This document shows, piece after piece, positions 25,324 through 33,381 of a DNA stretch of 64,000 bases (positions within the stretch are counted from its first letter, which is position 1; each line of letters opens with the position of its first letter). Below the pieces are notes generated by a model that was not told the origin of the DNA, did no database searches, and saw only the letters and a list, made by a program, of their open reading frames with translations. This DNA is from Clostridia bacterium (lineage in GTDB: Bacteria; Bacillota_A; Clostridia; Oscillospirales; CAG-272): NCBI GenBank assembly GCA_017467205.1, contig JAFTSQ010000025.1, forward strand, positions 62,001 to 126,000, in the 5' to 3' direction. A program made the position numbers and the translations under genes.

Positions 25324-26124
25324 ATGGCAGAAAAGAATTTTTCTCTTAACGGCAAGGTTGCACTCGTAACGGGCGCATCCTACGGTATCGGCTTTGCAAT
25401 CGCAAAGGGACTTGCAGCAGCAGGCGCTACTATCGTTTTCAACGATCTCAAGCAGGAGTTCGTTGATAAGGGTCTTGCAAGCTATGCTGAAGCGGGCATC
25501 GACGCAAAGGGCTACGTTTGTGACGTTACCGACGAGGACGCGGTAAACGCTCTTATCGCAAAGATCGAGGAAGAGGTTGGCGTGGTTGATATTCTCGTAA
25601 ACAACGCCGGCATTATCAAGAGAATCCCTATGATAGAAATGAAGGCGTCCGAGTTCAGACAGGTTATCGACGTTGACCTTAACGCACCATTCATCGTATC
25701 AAAGGCGGTTATCCCCTCTATGATTAAGAAGGGCGGCGGAAAGATTATCAACATCTGCTCGATGATGAGTGAGTTCGGCCGTGAAACCGTTTCCGCATAC
25801 GCTTCGGCAAAGGGCGGACTTAAGATGCTTACAAGAAATATTGCATCTGAGTACGGTCAGTACAACATTCAGTGCAATGGAATCGGCCCGGGTTACATTG
25901 CAACTCCCCAGACCGCACCTCTTCGCGAGCCGCAGGCTGACGGCTCGAAGCACCCCTTCGATACCTTTATCACCGAAACCAAAACTCCTGCAGGCAGATG
26001 GGGCGATCCCGAGGACCTTGCAGGCCCCGCAGTATTCCTTGCATCAAGCGCGTCCGACTTCGTTAACGGTCAGATCCTTTACGTAGACGGCGGAATCCAG
26101 GCATACTTCGGCAAGCAGCCGTAA
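25324..26124 (+). CDS. kduD: 2-deoxy-D-gluconate 3-dehydrogenase / DKII reductase (SDR family)
   Basis: The 266-residue classical short-chain dehydrogenase has TGASYGIG (residues 16-23) for NAD(P) binding, NNAG near residue 93 and the catalytic Tyr159-x3-Lys163 in YASAKGG. The C-terminal GPGYIATPQT and YVDGGIQAYFG fit the KduD/gluconate 5-dehydrogenase group. Alone that group is ambiguous, but adjacency to kduI and GH88 makes reduction of 3-deoxy-2,5-hexodiulosonate to 2-keto-3-deoxygluconate the probable step. AAGGAG precedes the ATG, 30 bp after kduI. Confidence 0.87.
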   Translation: MAEKNFSLNGKVALVTGASYGIGFAIAKGLAAAGATIVFNDLKQEFVDKGLASYAEAGIDAKGYVCDVTDEDAVNALIAKIEEEVGVVDILVNNAGIIKRIPMIEMKASEFRQVIDVDLNAPFIVSKAVIPSMIKKGGGKIINICSMMSEFGRETVSAYASAKGGLKMLTRNIASEYGQYNIQCNGIGPGYIATPQTAPLREPQADGSKHPFDTFITETKTPAGRWGDPEDLAGPAVFLASSASDFVNGQILYVDGGIQAYFGKQP

Positions 26125-26137
26125 TAACATAAGACTT

Positions 26138-26276
26138 AAATTACCGAGTGCCTTATAAAGTGCTCGGTAATTTGCGGTGGAGGAAGTTTGAAAATAGATT
26201 CTCAAACTCGTCGTTTGTGTCTTTCGTTCCGTAAGGGATGGAACGAATTTCCTCACGGGAATCGAAGACAAACGAC
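26138..26276 (+). ncRNA. structured intercistronic segment with hairpin and predicted three-way junction
   Basis: First a perfect 11-bp stem AAATTACCGAG/CTCGGTAATTT (26138-26173). Then GTCGTTTGTgTCTttCG (26210-26226) pairs with CGAAGACAAACGAC (26263-26276), enclosing CGTTCC/GGAACG (26225-26230, 26240-26245) and TTCC/GGAA (26249-26252, 26258-26261). It ends 28 nt before the GH88 start. It may be a processing or stability element or a regulatory RNA; no known class is recognised. Confidence 0.45.
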
Positions 26277-26303
26277 CGCACTAAGAAAGGAATGGTCATA
26301 AAA

Positions 26304-27488
26304 ATGAAAAATCACGAGCAGCTTATAAATGAGAACAAAGCGTGGGCAGAGGGTGTCTTCAAGAAGATAGACAATAAAATGAGGTCTGTTACCCTCCGTT
26401 CTCGCGACAAGGTTGGCGTTGACGGAGTTGACGCTGACGGAATACATAAAAAAAGCCGCCTGTCCTTCTGGACGAGCGGATTCTGGGGAGCACTCAACTA
26501 TCTGCTCTACGAGCACACAAAGGATGAGGAGTATCTCAAAACCGCCAAGGCATCCGAGCGGGGAATGGACGAGGCGTTTCTCGATTTCGAAAGTCTTCAC
26601 CACGACGTCGGATTTATGTGGCACATTCTCTCGGGCGTCGGATACAGACTGACGGGGGACGAGGCATCCCGTGTAAGAAATCTCTTCGCGGCATCCACTC
26701 TTTCCGGTCGCTTTATCCTGAACGGCGGATACATCCGCGCGTGGAATGCAAACAGGTCCGGCGAGGACGGCAAGGACATCAACGAAGGAAGAACGATCGT
26801 TGACTGTATGATGAACGTTCCGCTTCTTTATTGGGCATCTCGCGAGATAGGCGACGACCGCTTCAAGCAGATTGCTATGGCACACGCCGACAGAACTATC
26901 GAGGACCATATCCGTCCCGACGGCTCGGTCGTGCATATAGTCGACCGTGACAGAGAAAGCGGCGAGGTTGTTGCAACACGTGGCGGACAGGGCTATGCGG
27001 TTGGCTCGTCCTGGTCGCGCGGACAGGCGTGGGGTCTTTACGGCTTCGTCCTCTCCTATATTCACACGGGCGAGGTGAGATATCTCGACGCGGCAAAGAG
27101 AATAGCAAACTACTTTATTGCAAGCTGCTGCGACGATTGGCTTCCGAGGGTTGACTTCCGCTCACCCTCCGAGCCTGTGTATTACGACTCGACCGCCGGT
27201 GCTATCGCGGCTTGCGGACTTATAGAGCTCGGCAAGATACTTCCCGAGCACGAGGGCGGAATGTACACGAATGCGGCTATCAATATCCTTCGCGCAATGG
27301 AGAAGTCGTTCTGCAACTTCGACCCCGCAAACGACCATATGCTCGACTACGGCTCTGTTCGCTATCCCGCTACAAAATCTGATATGGAAAAAATAAACAG
27401 CCTTGTCCACATATCTATAATATACGGCGACTATTTCTACACCGAGGCAATACTCAAGCTCATGGGATCGGAGTTCCTTCCTTGGTAA
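26304..27488 (+). CDS. unsaturated glucuronyl hydrolase, GH88, copy 1
   Basis: The 394-residue (alpha/alpha)6 enzyme would hydrate the 4,5-double bond of unsaturated uronyl oligosaccharides made by lyases, releasing the uronate. Family landmarks are WTSGFWGALNYLLYE, HHDVGFMWHILSG with Asp101, RTIVDCMMNVPLLYWAS with Asp167 (matching the catalytic Asp88 and Asp149 of Bacillus GL1 UGL), then SSWSRGQAWGLYGF and YYDSTAGAIAACGL. It is cytoplasmic (no signal). The ATG at 26304 is preferred to an in-frame ATG at 26292, which overlaps the AAAGGA site. It follows a structured spacer after kduD. Confidence 0.93.
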   Translation: MKNHEQLINENKAWAEGVFKKIDNKMRSVTLRSRDKVGVDGVDADGIHKKSRLSFWTSGFWGALNYLLYEHTKDEEYLKTAKASERGMDEAFLDFESLHHDVGFMWHILSGVGYRLTGDEASRVRNLFAASTLSGRFILNGGYIRAWNANRSGEDGKDINEGRTIVDCMMNVPLLYWASREIGDDRFKQIAMAHADRTIEDHIRPDGSVVHIVDRDRESGEVVATRGGQGYAVGSSWSRGQAWGLYGFVLSYIHTGEVRYLDAAKRIANYFIASCCDDWLPRVDFRSPSEPVYYDSTAGAIAACGLIELGKILPEHEGGMYTNAAINILRAMEKSFCNFDPANDHMLDYGSVRYPATKSDMEKINSLVHISIIYGDYFYTEAILKLMGSEFLPW

Positions 27489-27517
27489 GTTCACAGTAAA
27501 AGAGAGGATTTTTAATA

Positions 27518-28696
27518 ATGAAAAATTATAAGCAGTTATTTGAAGAGAACCTTCCTTTCGCAAAAGAAACCTTTGAAAAGCTCAGCAAAAAGATGGCAGC
27601 TATGGCAGTTCGCTCTCGCGACAAGATAGCCGACGGCGTTGACGAAAACGGAATGCACGTTGCAACCGTTCCACAGGATTGGACGAGCGGCTTCTGGGGC
27701 GGAACTAATGCAATGCTCTATGAATTCACAAAGAACGAGGACTACCTCGCTTGTGCAAAGAGCATCGAGGGTCAACTCGACGAGGCTCTCAGAGATTTCA
27801 AGACGCTCCACCACGACGTTGGATTTATGTGGCATATTCTCTCCGGTGCTCTTTACAGAATAACCGGAGATGAGAACTCGCGCATCCGCAACTTCTTCGC
27901 GGCAACCAGCCTTTCCTCCCGCTACGTTCTCAACGGCGGCTTTATCCGCGCTTGGAACACCTGGTCGGGAAAGACTACTCCCGAGGAGGACTGCAACTAC
28001 GACAGGACTATCGTCGACTGTATGATGAACATACCGCTTCTTTATTGGGCATCCCGTGAGATAGGCGACGACCGCTATAAGCAGGTAGCTATGGCGCACG
28101 CCGATATGTGCATTCGCGACCACGTCCGTCCCGATGGCTCGGTCGTTCATATCGTTGACCATAACAGAAAAACAGGTGAGGTTGTAAGAACGCTTGGCGG
28201 ACAGGGCTATGCGGAAGGCTCGTCCTGGTCGCGCGGACAGGCGTGGGGACTTTACGGCTTTACGCTTTCCTTCATCCACACGGGTGAGGTAAGATACCTT
28301 GACACCGCAAAGAGAATTGCTAACTACTTTATAGCAAACTGCTGTGACGATTGGCTTCCGAGAGTTGACTTCCGCTCTCCCGCAGAGCCTGTATACTACG
28401 ATTCTACCGCAGGTGCTATCGCGGCTTGCGGACTTATAGAGCTCGGCAAGATACTTCCCGAGCACGAGGGCGGTATGTATATGCACGCTGCAGTTAAGAT
28501 GATTCGCGCGCTTACCGAGAACTTCTGCGACTTCGACGAGTCGAACGACCACGTCCTCGGCTACGGCACGGCGCTTTATCCGATAAACGAAGCAGAGCGC
28601 AAGCGCTCAAGACTCCACAGCTCGATAATCTACGGCGACTACTTCTACACCGAGGCTATCCTCAAGCTCGTCGGCTCCGAATTTCTCCCCTGGTAA
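27518..28696 (+). CDS. unsaturated glucuronyl hydrolase, GH88, copy 2
   Basis: The 392-residue paralogue of the preceding gene keeps HHDVGFMWHILSG (Asp100) and RTIVDCMMNIPLLYWAS (Asp167), and both end SEFLPW. They differ most around residues 1-60 and 150-165, next to the active-site rim, which suggests different substrate chain or sulfation preference (inference). AGAGAGGA lies 29 bp after copy 1. A 62-bp stretch (28412-28473) is identical to 27198-27259 in copy 1, while flanking codons differ, a sign of gene conversion. It is the last gene of the operon. Confidence 0.93.
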   Translation: MKNYKQLFEENLPFAKETFEKLSKKMAAMAVRSRDKIADGVDENGMHVATVPQDWTSGFWGGTNAMLYEFTKNEDYLACAKSIEGQLDEALRDFKTLHHDVGFMWHILSGALYRITGDENSRIRNFFAATSLSSRYVLNGGFIRAWNTWSGKTTPEEDCNYDRTIVDCMMNIPLLYWASREIGDDRYKQVAMAHADMCIRDHVRPDGSVVHIVDHNRKTGEVVRTLGGQGYAEGSSWSRGQAWGLYGFTLSFIHTGEVRYLDTAKRIANYFIANCCDDWLPRVDFRSPAEPVYYDSTAGAIAACGLIELGKILPEHEGGMYMHAAVKMIRALTENFCDFDESNDHVLGYGTALYPINEAERKRSRLHSSIIYGDYFYTEAILKLVGSEFLPW

Positions 28697-28709
28697 TTGA
28701 CTTAAAACT

Positions 28710-28732
28710 GAGCGGAGCGAAATGCTCCGCTC
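28710..28732 (+). promoter_or_regulatory. hairpin just before the acyltransferase ribosome site
   Basis: GAGCGGAGC-gaaat-GCTCCGCTC, a perfect 9-bp stem, ends 4 nt before AAGGAG. It has no terminal T-run, so it may be a weak terminator or processing hairpin. Confidence 0.5.
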
Positions 28733-28746
28733 AAAAGGAGTTTTTT

Positions 28747-30042
28747 ATGAAAATCAAGACCGTAGAGAAGTCCTACGAGGAGGTTATGGCACTCCCGAAG
28801 GCAAAGCATATTCTGCCTCGCCGCCCCTCGATATTCTTCAGAACGCTTGTCAGACTGCTCTCGCAAATAGACCTTATGAAAGCGCGTTTTCGCTACACGG
28901 GGGCTATCGATAAGAAGGCAGGCCCATATTTCGTTCTGATGAATCACTCAAGCTTCATCGATCTTAAAATTGCCTCGAAGTTGCTTTATCCGATGCCTTA
29001 CCACATAGTCTGCACGCACGACGCAATGGTCGGCAAGAGCTGGCTTATGAGAAGGATAGGCTGCATCCCAACCAAAAAGTTCGTCAGCGACCTTGGTCTT
29101 ATCCGTGACATCAAGCACGCGATAAGCCATAAAACGAGTGTTTTGATGTACCCCGAGGCAGGCTACACCTTCGACGGCAAGGCTACCGCAATGCCGAAGC
29201 TCGGCAAGCTCTTCAAGATGCTTGACGTGCCCGTCGCGTTTATCGAAACGAAGGGCGCGTTTGCGCGCGACCCGCTTTATAACGGTCTTCAAATCCGACG
29301 CGTTCCAGTAAGCGCCGACGTTCGAGTGCTTCTGACGCAGGATGAGGTTCGCACAATGAGCGTTGAGGAGCTTGACGCAAGGGTCGCCCTCGCCTTCGCC
29401 TTTGATAACTTCGCGTGGCAGCGCGAAATGGGTGTTAAGATAACCGAAAGCTTCAGAGCAGACGGACTTGAGCGCATACTCTACCGTTGCGCTCGGTGCG
29501 GCAAGGAGGGCGAGATGGTAGGCGAGGGAATCAAGCTCACCTGCCGCGCCTGCAAGAAGAGCTACACGCTGACCGAGCTCGGCGAGCTTTCGGCAGACGA
29601 CGGAGAAACCGAATTTTCTCACATTCCCAATTGGTACGAGTGGCAAAGAGGCGAGGTTCGCCGTGAGCTTCAAGAGGGCACTTACGCGCTTGACGTTCCG
29701 GTTGATATCGCTATAATGACCGACTATAAAGCACTTTATAAGGTCGGTCGCGGCAGGCTCGTTCATACCCTTGAGGGCTTCTACCTCTCGGGCTGTGACG
29801 GCAAGCTCGAATATCGCCAATCGGCAAGAGCCTCTTACGGACTGAACGCCGACTATTTCTGGTACGAAATAGGCGATATCATTTGTATCGGCAACTCGCA
29901 TATGCTCTACTACTGCTTCCCGCCGAAACAGATACCCGTCGCCAAGGCGCGCATCGCGGCAGAGGAGCTTTATAAGCTGCACGAGGATAGGGAATATCAC
30001 CATTCCCACGAGATGCAACACAGCGAGCCAATTAAAGTATAA
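28747..30042 (+). CDS. PlsC-like acyltransferase with C-terminal zinc ribbon
   Basis: The 431-residue protein has an acyltransferase domain with NHSSFID (the NHx4D motif, near residue 65), then MYPEAGYTFDG near residue 138, matching motif III (EG-type) of 1-acylglycerol-3-phosphate acyltransferases. After residue ~240 comes a zinc ribbon, YRCARCGKEG...CRACKKSY, and a ~150-residue beta-rich tail. The first half suggests transfer of an acyl group to a glycerolipid at the membrane face; the tail is not part of housekeeping PlsC. It follows the GH88 gene by 50 bp and ends at a strong terminator. Exact substrate is unknown. Confidence 0.8.
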   Translation: MKIKTVEKSYEEVMALPKAKHILPRRPSIFFRTLVRLLSQIDLMKARFRYTGAIDKKAGPYFVLMNHSSFIDLKIASKLLYPMPYHIVCTHDAMVGKSWLMRRIGCIPTKKFVSDLGLIRDIKHAISHKTSVLMYPEAGYTFDGKATAMPKLGKLFKMLDVPVAFIETKGAFARDPLYNGLQIRRVPVSADVRVLLTQDEVRTMSVEELDARVALAFAFDNFAWQREMGVKITESFRADGLERILYRCARCGKEGEMVGEGIKLTCRACKKSYTLTELGELSADDGETEFSHIPNWYEWQRGEVRRELQEGTYALDVPVDIAIMTDYKALYKVGRGRLVHTLEGFYLSGCDGKLEYRQSARASYGLNADYFWYEIGDIICIGNSHMLYYCFPPKQIPVAKARIAAEELYKLHEDREYHHSHEMQHSEPIKV

Positions 30043-30043
30043 T

Positions 30044-30083
30044 AAAAATGCGCGACGCTCTCCACGGAGCATCGCGCATTTTT
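30044..30083 (+). terminator. intrinsic terminator after the acyltransferase gene
   Basis: AAAAATGCGCGA pairs with TCGCGCATTTTT, with inner GCTC/GAGC; T-run on the right, A-run on the left. Confidence 0.92.
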
Positions 30084-30141
30084 ATAAAAGTATTCATTTT
30101 TATCAAACTCATTCACTTCTCGGCATAATTTTGAAAACGCA

Positions 30142-30475
30142 TTGACACCCGTTCCTTATTTGATAATATAAAAACAAGAACGAAGCGAGGTGCTGATATG
30201 ATATCTTTATTGAAAATCTCGGAATGAGCAAGGAAAGCTCTGAGGTTCTTTGTCATACTGCAGGTCGGCTCTTTACCAACCGCGAAATTAAGCTCTCCGC
30301 GTTTAAGTCGGATGCGGACTATACGGTAAAGGTATCGTTGGATTGCGAATACTCAAACGGCAGATACACCGTCAAGCCCTTTGCTGAAGGGGGAGTGCTC
30401 AAGGGTGCAAACGACGCAGTTCGCGCTTACGTGCGCTTTAACTATTGCGTTTATGGCGAGGCGCTTCGTGGGTGA
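30142..30475 (+). pseudogene. short unrecognised gene, probably frameshifted
   Basis: A promoter-like TTGACA (30142) precedes GAGGTG and ATG 30198, but that frame stops after nine codons (MISLLKISE). The next frame is open from about 30197 to 30475 and encodes YDIFIENLGMSKESSEVL... through YTVKVSLDCEYSNGRYTV to GEALRG, about 90 residues with beta-strand-like composition. A one-base shift near the start would join ribosome site and frame, so a decayed or frameshifted gene is likely. Alternatively translation starts at ATG 30224 with no clear ribosome site. No family is recognised. Confidence 0.4.
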
Positions 30476-30483
30476 GGAGTATT

Positions 30484-30552
30484 ATGGAAAAATACAACGC
30501 AACCCTTCCAGAGAAAATTGCTCCTCTTATAAATTCAGATTGTGCTACTTAA
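30484..30552 (+). pseudogene. truncated 5' end of an unknown gene
   Basis: GGTGAGGAG precedes ATG 30484 with good spacing, and the frame reads MEKYNATLPEKIAPLINSDC before stopping at 30552. A proper start followed by an abrupt end, meeting a truncated convergent gene, indicates a gene whose body was removed. Confidence 0.4.
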
Positions 30553-30555
30553 GAT

Positions 30556-31146
30556 CTATAATAGATCGCGAGCTTTTGTCGCACGGGGTGCACCTAACGA
30601 CTCCGAGGTCTGCCGCGAGGCTATGCGCGAGTTTGCCAGCCTCTTGGTTTCAAGATACATTTTCGGGGTGGTGCGAAGGTGGGTGCGGAAGAGGCGGTTC
30701 AACGTGCTTTGGCTGATATAGTATTTTTCGGTAAAATAAGAGAGCGAGCGTATGCTCTTGAAATTCTCGTCAATGTCCTCAAGTATTTTTGAAAGCATTG
30801 GCGGCAGAGCTTGGACGGGAGAATCGGAAACGATGAACCGTCTGATAATCGAAAGAATAATAAGTATAAGTCCGAATTGCTTATGAGTGTCGCCCTCGAG
30901 CGAGGCAATTCTCAAGCTCGCGTATATCTCAAGGAGCTCTGCCTTTGCCGCCTCACTTGGAATTATGAGGTTGTTTTTGCTGAAGCTGTGGCTTGAAAAC
31001 GGTTCAAACAAAATATAGAGCTCAAGCTCGTTGTGAAGATGAAACGGCCAAATTCTCGGCGGGTACATCTCGGCGTCGCTTGCGTAATAATAGTTGATAT
31101 CGAACGCAGGGATTTTCGGAATACTCAAGCGTATCTGTTCTTCCAT
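30556..31146 (-). pseudogene. AraC-family regulator remnant
   Basis: The 196-residue frame begins like an AraC sugar regulator (NYYYASDAEMYPPRIWPFHLHNELELYILFE), but most of the cupin domain is missing: the text jumps from the first strand straight to EPFSSHSF and the linker helices. The first helix-turn-helix is intact (SLSYFTEKYYISQSTLNRLFRTHLRTTPKMYLETKRL), then the sequence leaves the family near SRIASRQTSES, so the second HTH (about 45 residues) is gone. An in-frame internal deletion plus 3' truncation makes activity as a regulator unlikely. The divergent operon it would control is not visible. Confidence 0.75.
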
Positions 31147-31276
31147 TTTCGTCGCTCCGTGAAATTTTTATATCAGGTGACACTATCATGATTATAATAG
31201 CAAAATAGGAATATCCTTGGTATTTTTCGTCAAAAAATATTCAATTTATGTCACAGTTGCGGTAATAAACGGAAGT

Positions 31277-31360
31277 GGCTGTTTGATTTGGAGCATAAAT
31301 CTTCGTTCTTCCGCCCGTGAGGCATATGAGCATATGTCGAGGGCGGAAAACGGAGGTAGA
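31277..31360 (+). repeat. dispersed nested-hairpin repeat, copy B
   Basis: GGCTGTTTGATTTGGAGCA leads into outer arms TTCCGCCC (31309-31316) and GGGCGGAA (31341-31348) around CATATG-ag-CATATG. The ~360-bp gap 31147-31505 contains this element and AT-rich sequence; no gene was seen. Confidence 0.75.
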
Positions 31361-31505
31361 ACAAAAAAATGATAAAATGAGGAAAACCAAAGTTTTTCAA
31401 CCTCAATATGTTCAGAACGTATAAATAGAAAGCGTAGGCATTGTTGTAACAATATCTACGCTTCTTTTTGTTCGGTTATGCCCGAATAAAGCTGCCTCCA
31501 TACCT

Positions 31506-32120
31506 TCATATAACGACACTCTGAAAGGCAACAGCCTTTCCGATTATCTTAATGCTCTCAAGCTCGTGCCCTACGTAAACGAGCGGCGCGTAGCGCGGGT
31601 TTTCGGGGGAGAGAATGAGCTTTCTTTCCTCGGGATAAAAATAAACTCTCTTGAGAGTTGCCTCGTCGTTAATTATAACGGCGGCGATTTCGCCGTTGTC
31701 GACCGAGCTTTGCGAGCGAATAAAAACGATATCTCCGTCAAAAATGCGAGCGCCCTGCATCGAGTCGCCGTGTGCGCGCAGACAGAAATCGGCGTTAAGG
31801 TCGCCGTCAGCCGCCGCGAAGCTCTCGTGCTCCTCCTCGGCGTATATCGGCTTGCCGCAGGCAATCTCGCCGAGAATAGGCAGCCGCTTCGTCTTTATCG
31901 GGAAAATATTGCCGACCGAGGACGCTTCCCAGCCCATAAGCTCGGATGGGGTCGTGCCGAGAGCGGCGGCAATAGCCTCGACCTTCTCGGGCGGAATGTT
32001 CGTGATAGTTCCGTTTTCGTATCTGTGCACAGTCTGCTTGCTCGTTCCGACGCGCCGCGCAAGCTCCTCAAGCGTGATTCCGCGCGCCTTGCGCAAGGCC
32101 TTGAGCTTATTAGCTAACAT
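31506..32120 (-). CDS. XRE-type HTH / S24 (LexA-like) self-cleaving repressor
   Basis: The 204-residue protein has a Cro/CI-type helix-turn-helix (residues ~5-60: ITLEELARRVGTSKQTVHRYENG) and a C-terminal LexA/CI-like peptidase. The likely autocleavage site is in GEIACGKPIY near residue 86, the nucleophile is the serine of HGDSMQGA near residue 120, and the general-base lysine is in ATLKRVYF near residue 160. Such proteins repress genes until RecA-stimulated self-cleavage. The HTH is XRE type, not the winged HTH of true LexA, so it is closer to phage CI/HdiR. GGGGTG precedes the ATG at 32120. It is divergent from two small genes across a region of well-formed promoters and dyads. Confidence 0.88.
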   Translation of the reverse strand: MLANKLKALRKARGITLEELARRVGTSKQTVHRYENGTITNIPPEKVEAIAAALGTTPSELMGWEASSVGNIFPIKTKRLPILGEIACGKPIYAEEEHESFAAADGDLNADFCLRAHGDSMQGARIFDGDIVFIRSQSSVDNGEIAAVIINDEATLKRVYFYPEERKLILSPENPRYAPLVYVGHELESIKIIGKAVAFQSVVI

Positions 32121-32156
32121 AATTGACACCCCTTCGTTTTTTGCATTTATGATTGG

Positions 32157-32185
32157 ATTATACCACAAAGTCACCTAAAATGCAA
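32157..32185 (-). promoter_or_regulatory. promoter of the S24 repressor gene
   Basis: Minus strand TTGCAT (32185-32180), 17 bp, TATAAT (32162-32157). The spacer carries GGTGACTTTG, related to the operator half-site TCACTTG seen in the opposite promoter, so autorepression is plausible. Confidence 0.7.
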
Positions 32186-32221
32186 TAGTTTTTCGGAAAT
32201 TTCTGAAAAAATCTCGAAAAA

Positions 32222-32272
32222 TCACTTGACAAGTGACTGCTTCTGTGTTATCATTGTCACGTAACAGGTTAC
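32222..32272 (+). promoter_or_regulatory. divergent promoter with two operator-like palindromes
   Basis: TTGACA (32226-32231), 17 bp, TATCAT (32249-32254). The perfect palindrome TCACTTG-a-CAAGTGA (32222-32236) covers the -35, and GTAAC-ag-GTTAC (32261-32272) covers the likely start site. Placement fits repression by the adjacent S24 protein. Confidence 0.7.
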
Positions 32273-32321
32273 AATAACTGTCCGAAATAGCCTAATAAGT
32301 GACGAAAGGAAGTGGTGTAAA

Positions 32322-32630
32322 ATGGTCAGATTTCAGTCGGGATGCGAGGAGGACGGCGTCAGAATGTACCGCTCGCCATCAAGGATACGCTCGGATATTT
32401 TACGCGTCCGCCGGGGGATAGACGAGATATATTCTATGCTCAACGTGCGAAATCTGCTCGCGGATATGCTGACGGAGTATGCCGCGGAGCGCCCGGAGCG
32501 CTGGATACGCGCGCTGGAGGATATAATATCGGAGGCGGACGCGTTGCTCATTCGTGCTCGCACACTTGAGAAGACCCTGCGCGAGCTCAAGGAGGAGCTT
32601 GACGAGGCAATATGCGTTACGAAAGCGTAA
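32322..32630 (+). CDS. small helical protein of unknown function
   Basis: The 102-residue protein is predicted largely helical and charged, with a heptad-like C terminus (DALLIRARTLEKTLRELKEEL) suggesting a short coiled coil. GAAAGGAAG precedes the ATG. It overlaps the next gene by 19 bp. Lying directly behind the operator-bearing promoter, it is a likely target of the S24 repressor. No family is recognised. Confidence 0.65.
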   Translation: MVRFQSGCEEDGVRMYRSPSRIRSDILRVRRGIDEIYSMLNVRNLLADMLTEYAAERPERWIRALEDIISEADALLIRARTLEKTLRELKEELDEAICVTKA

Positions 32631-32938
32631 ATCTGGCGGCTGGCGTTGAGACCCTCGTTGTCGCCCTTTGCCTTGATTACGAGCGGCGCGAGGAGGCGAT
32701 GCGGGTGGGGAGTGTGTCGCACAGGACGGATATGGAGTACCGATATCTCAACTTTAAGATATACGATGCCGCGGCGGAAATAGTCGGAGAGCGCGATGCG
32801 TGCCTCTTTATAAATGAAATAGGAAGAAAGGTTGGCTACGCGCAATCCGAAATAGGCGCGATGAGCGAGGCGGCGTATAAAATAAGAAAGAGGGAGGTAA
32901 AGGTCAATATTGCAAAAAAGCTGCATTTGATAGATTAA
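32612..32938 (+). CDS. small protein of unknown function
   Basis: The 108-residue protein starts inside the end of the preceding gene after GACGAGG. It reads MRYESVNLAAGVETLVVALC, then MEYRYLNFKIYDAAAEIVG and a basic helix near the end (YKIRKREVKVNIAKKLHLID). Size and a basic helical C terminus would suit a DNA- or protein-binding role, but nothing specific is seen. Co-expression with its neighbour is nearly certain from the overlap. Confidence 0.62.
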   Translation: MRYESVNLAAGVETLVVALCLDYERREEAMRVGSVSHRTDMEYRYLNFKIYDAAAEIVGERDACLFINEIGRKVGYAQSEIGAMSEAAYKIRKREVKVNIAKKLHLID

Positions 32939-33032
32939 AATTTTTCCTCTATCCAAAGTATGACATTTTTTTCTCTTTCGCTTTGCTATAATTGAGAAAA
33001 ACAACAAAGAGGCAAGAGAGGGGCGTCGAAAA

Positions 33033-33359
33033 ATGAAGGACGGTGTAAAATTCGAAACCGACGGTGTCTTCCTTCGGGCTATCCTGACGGGCGACATTGA
33101 CCATCACAGCGCAAGGGGGATAAGAGTGGCGGTCGACGAGCGGCTTTTCGTTGATAAGCCTACGGGGCTTATCCTCGATTTTTCGGGAGTTCGGTTTATG
33201 GATAGCTCGGGGATAGGCCTTATCCTCGGCAGACTTGAGGTCGCGCGCGAGATAGGCGCGGGAGTGCGCCTTGAGGGGCTCTCGCCCTCGCTTTCAAAGC
33301 TTGTGCGCCTGTCGGGTGTCGAGCGTATGAATGGCATAACCGTTTCGGGCGAGCGATAA
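33033..33359 (+). CDS. spoIIAA: anti-sigma F factor antagonist
   Basis: The 108-residue single STAS-domain protein has FMDSSGIGLILGR, where the DSSG serine is phosphorylated by SpoIIAB. In the forespore the unphosphorylated form frees sigma F. Length fits the family (about 115). It begins the standard spoIIA operon. A TATAAT lies at 32987-32992 but no clear -35 or sigma-H motif was recognised upstream. Confidence 0.93.
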   Translation: MKDGVKFETDGVFLRAILTGDIDHHSARGIRVAVDERLFVDKPTGLILDFSGVRFMDSSGIGLILGRLEVAREIGAGVRLEGLSPSLSKLVRLSGVERMNGITVSGER

Positions 33360-33381
33360 AGAAAAGAGAGGCAACGAGGAG

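Noticed and set aside
31506..32938. Prophage or integrative element around the S24 repressor
   Set aside because: No integrase, structural or replication genes and no attachment repeats; the block is followed immediately by the core spoIIA operon.
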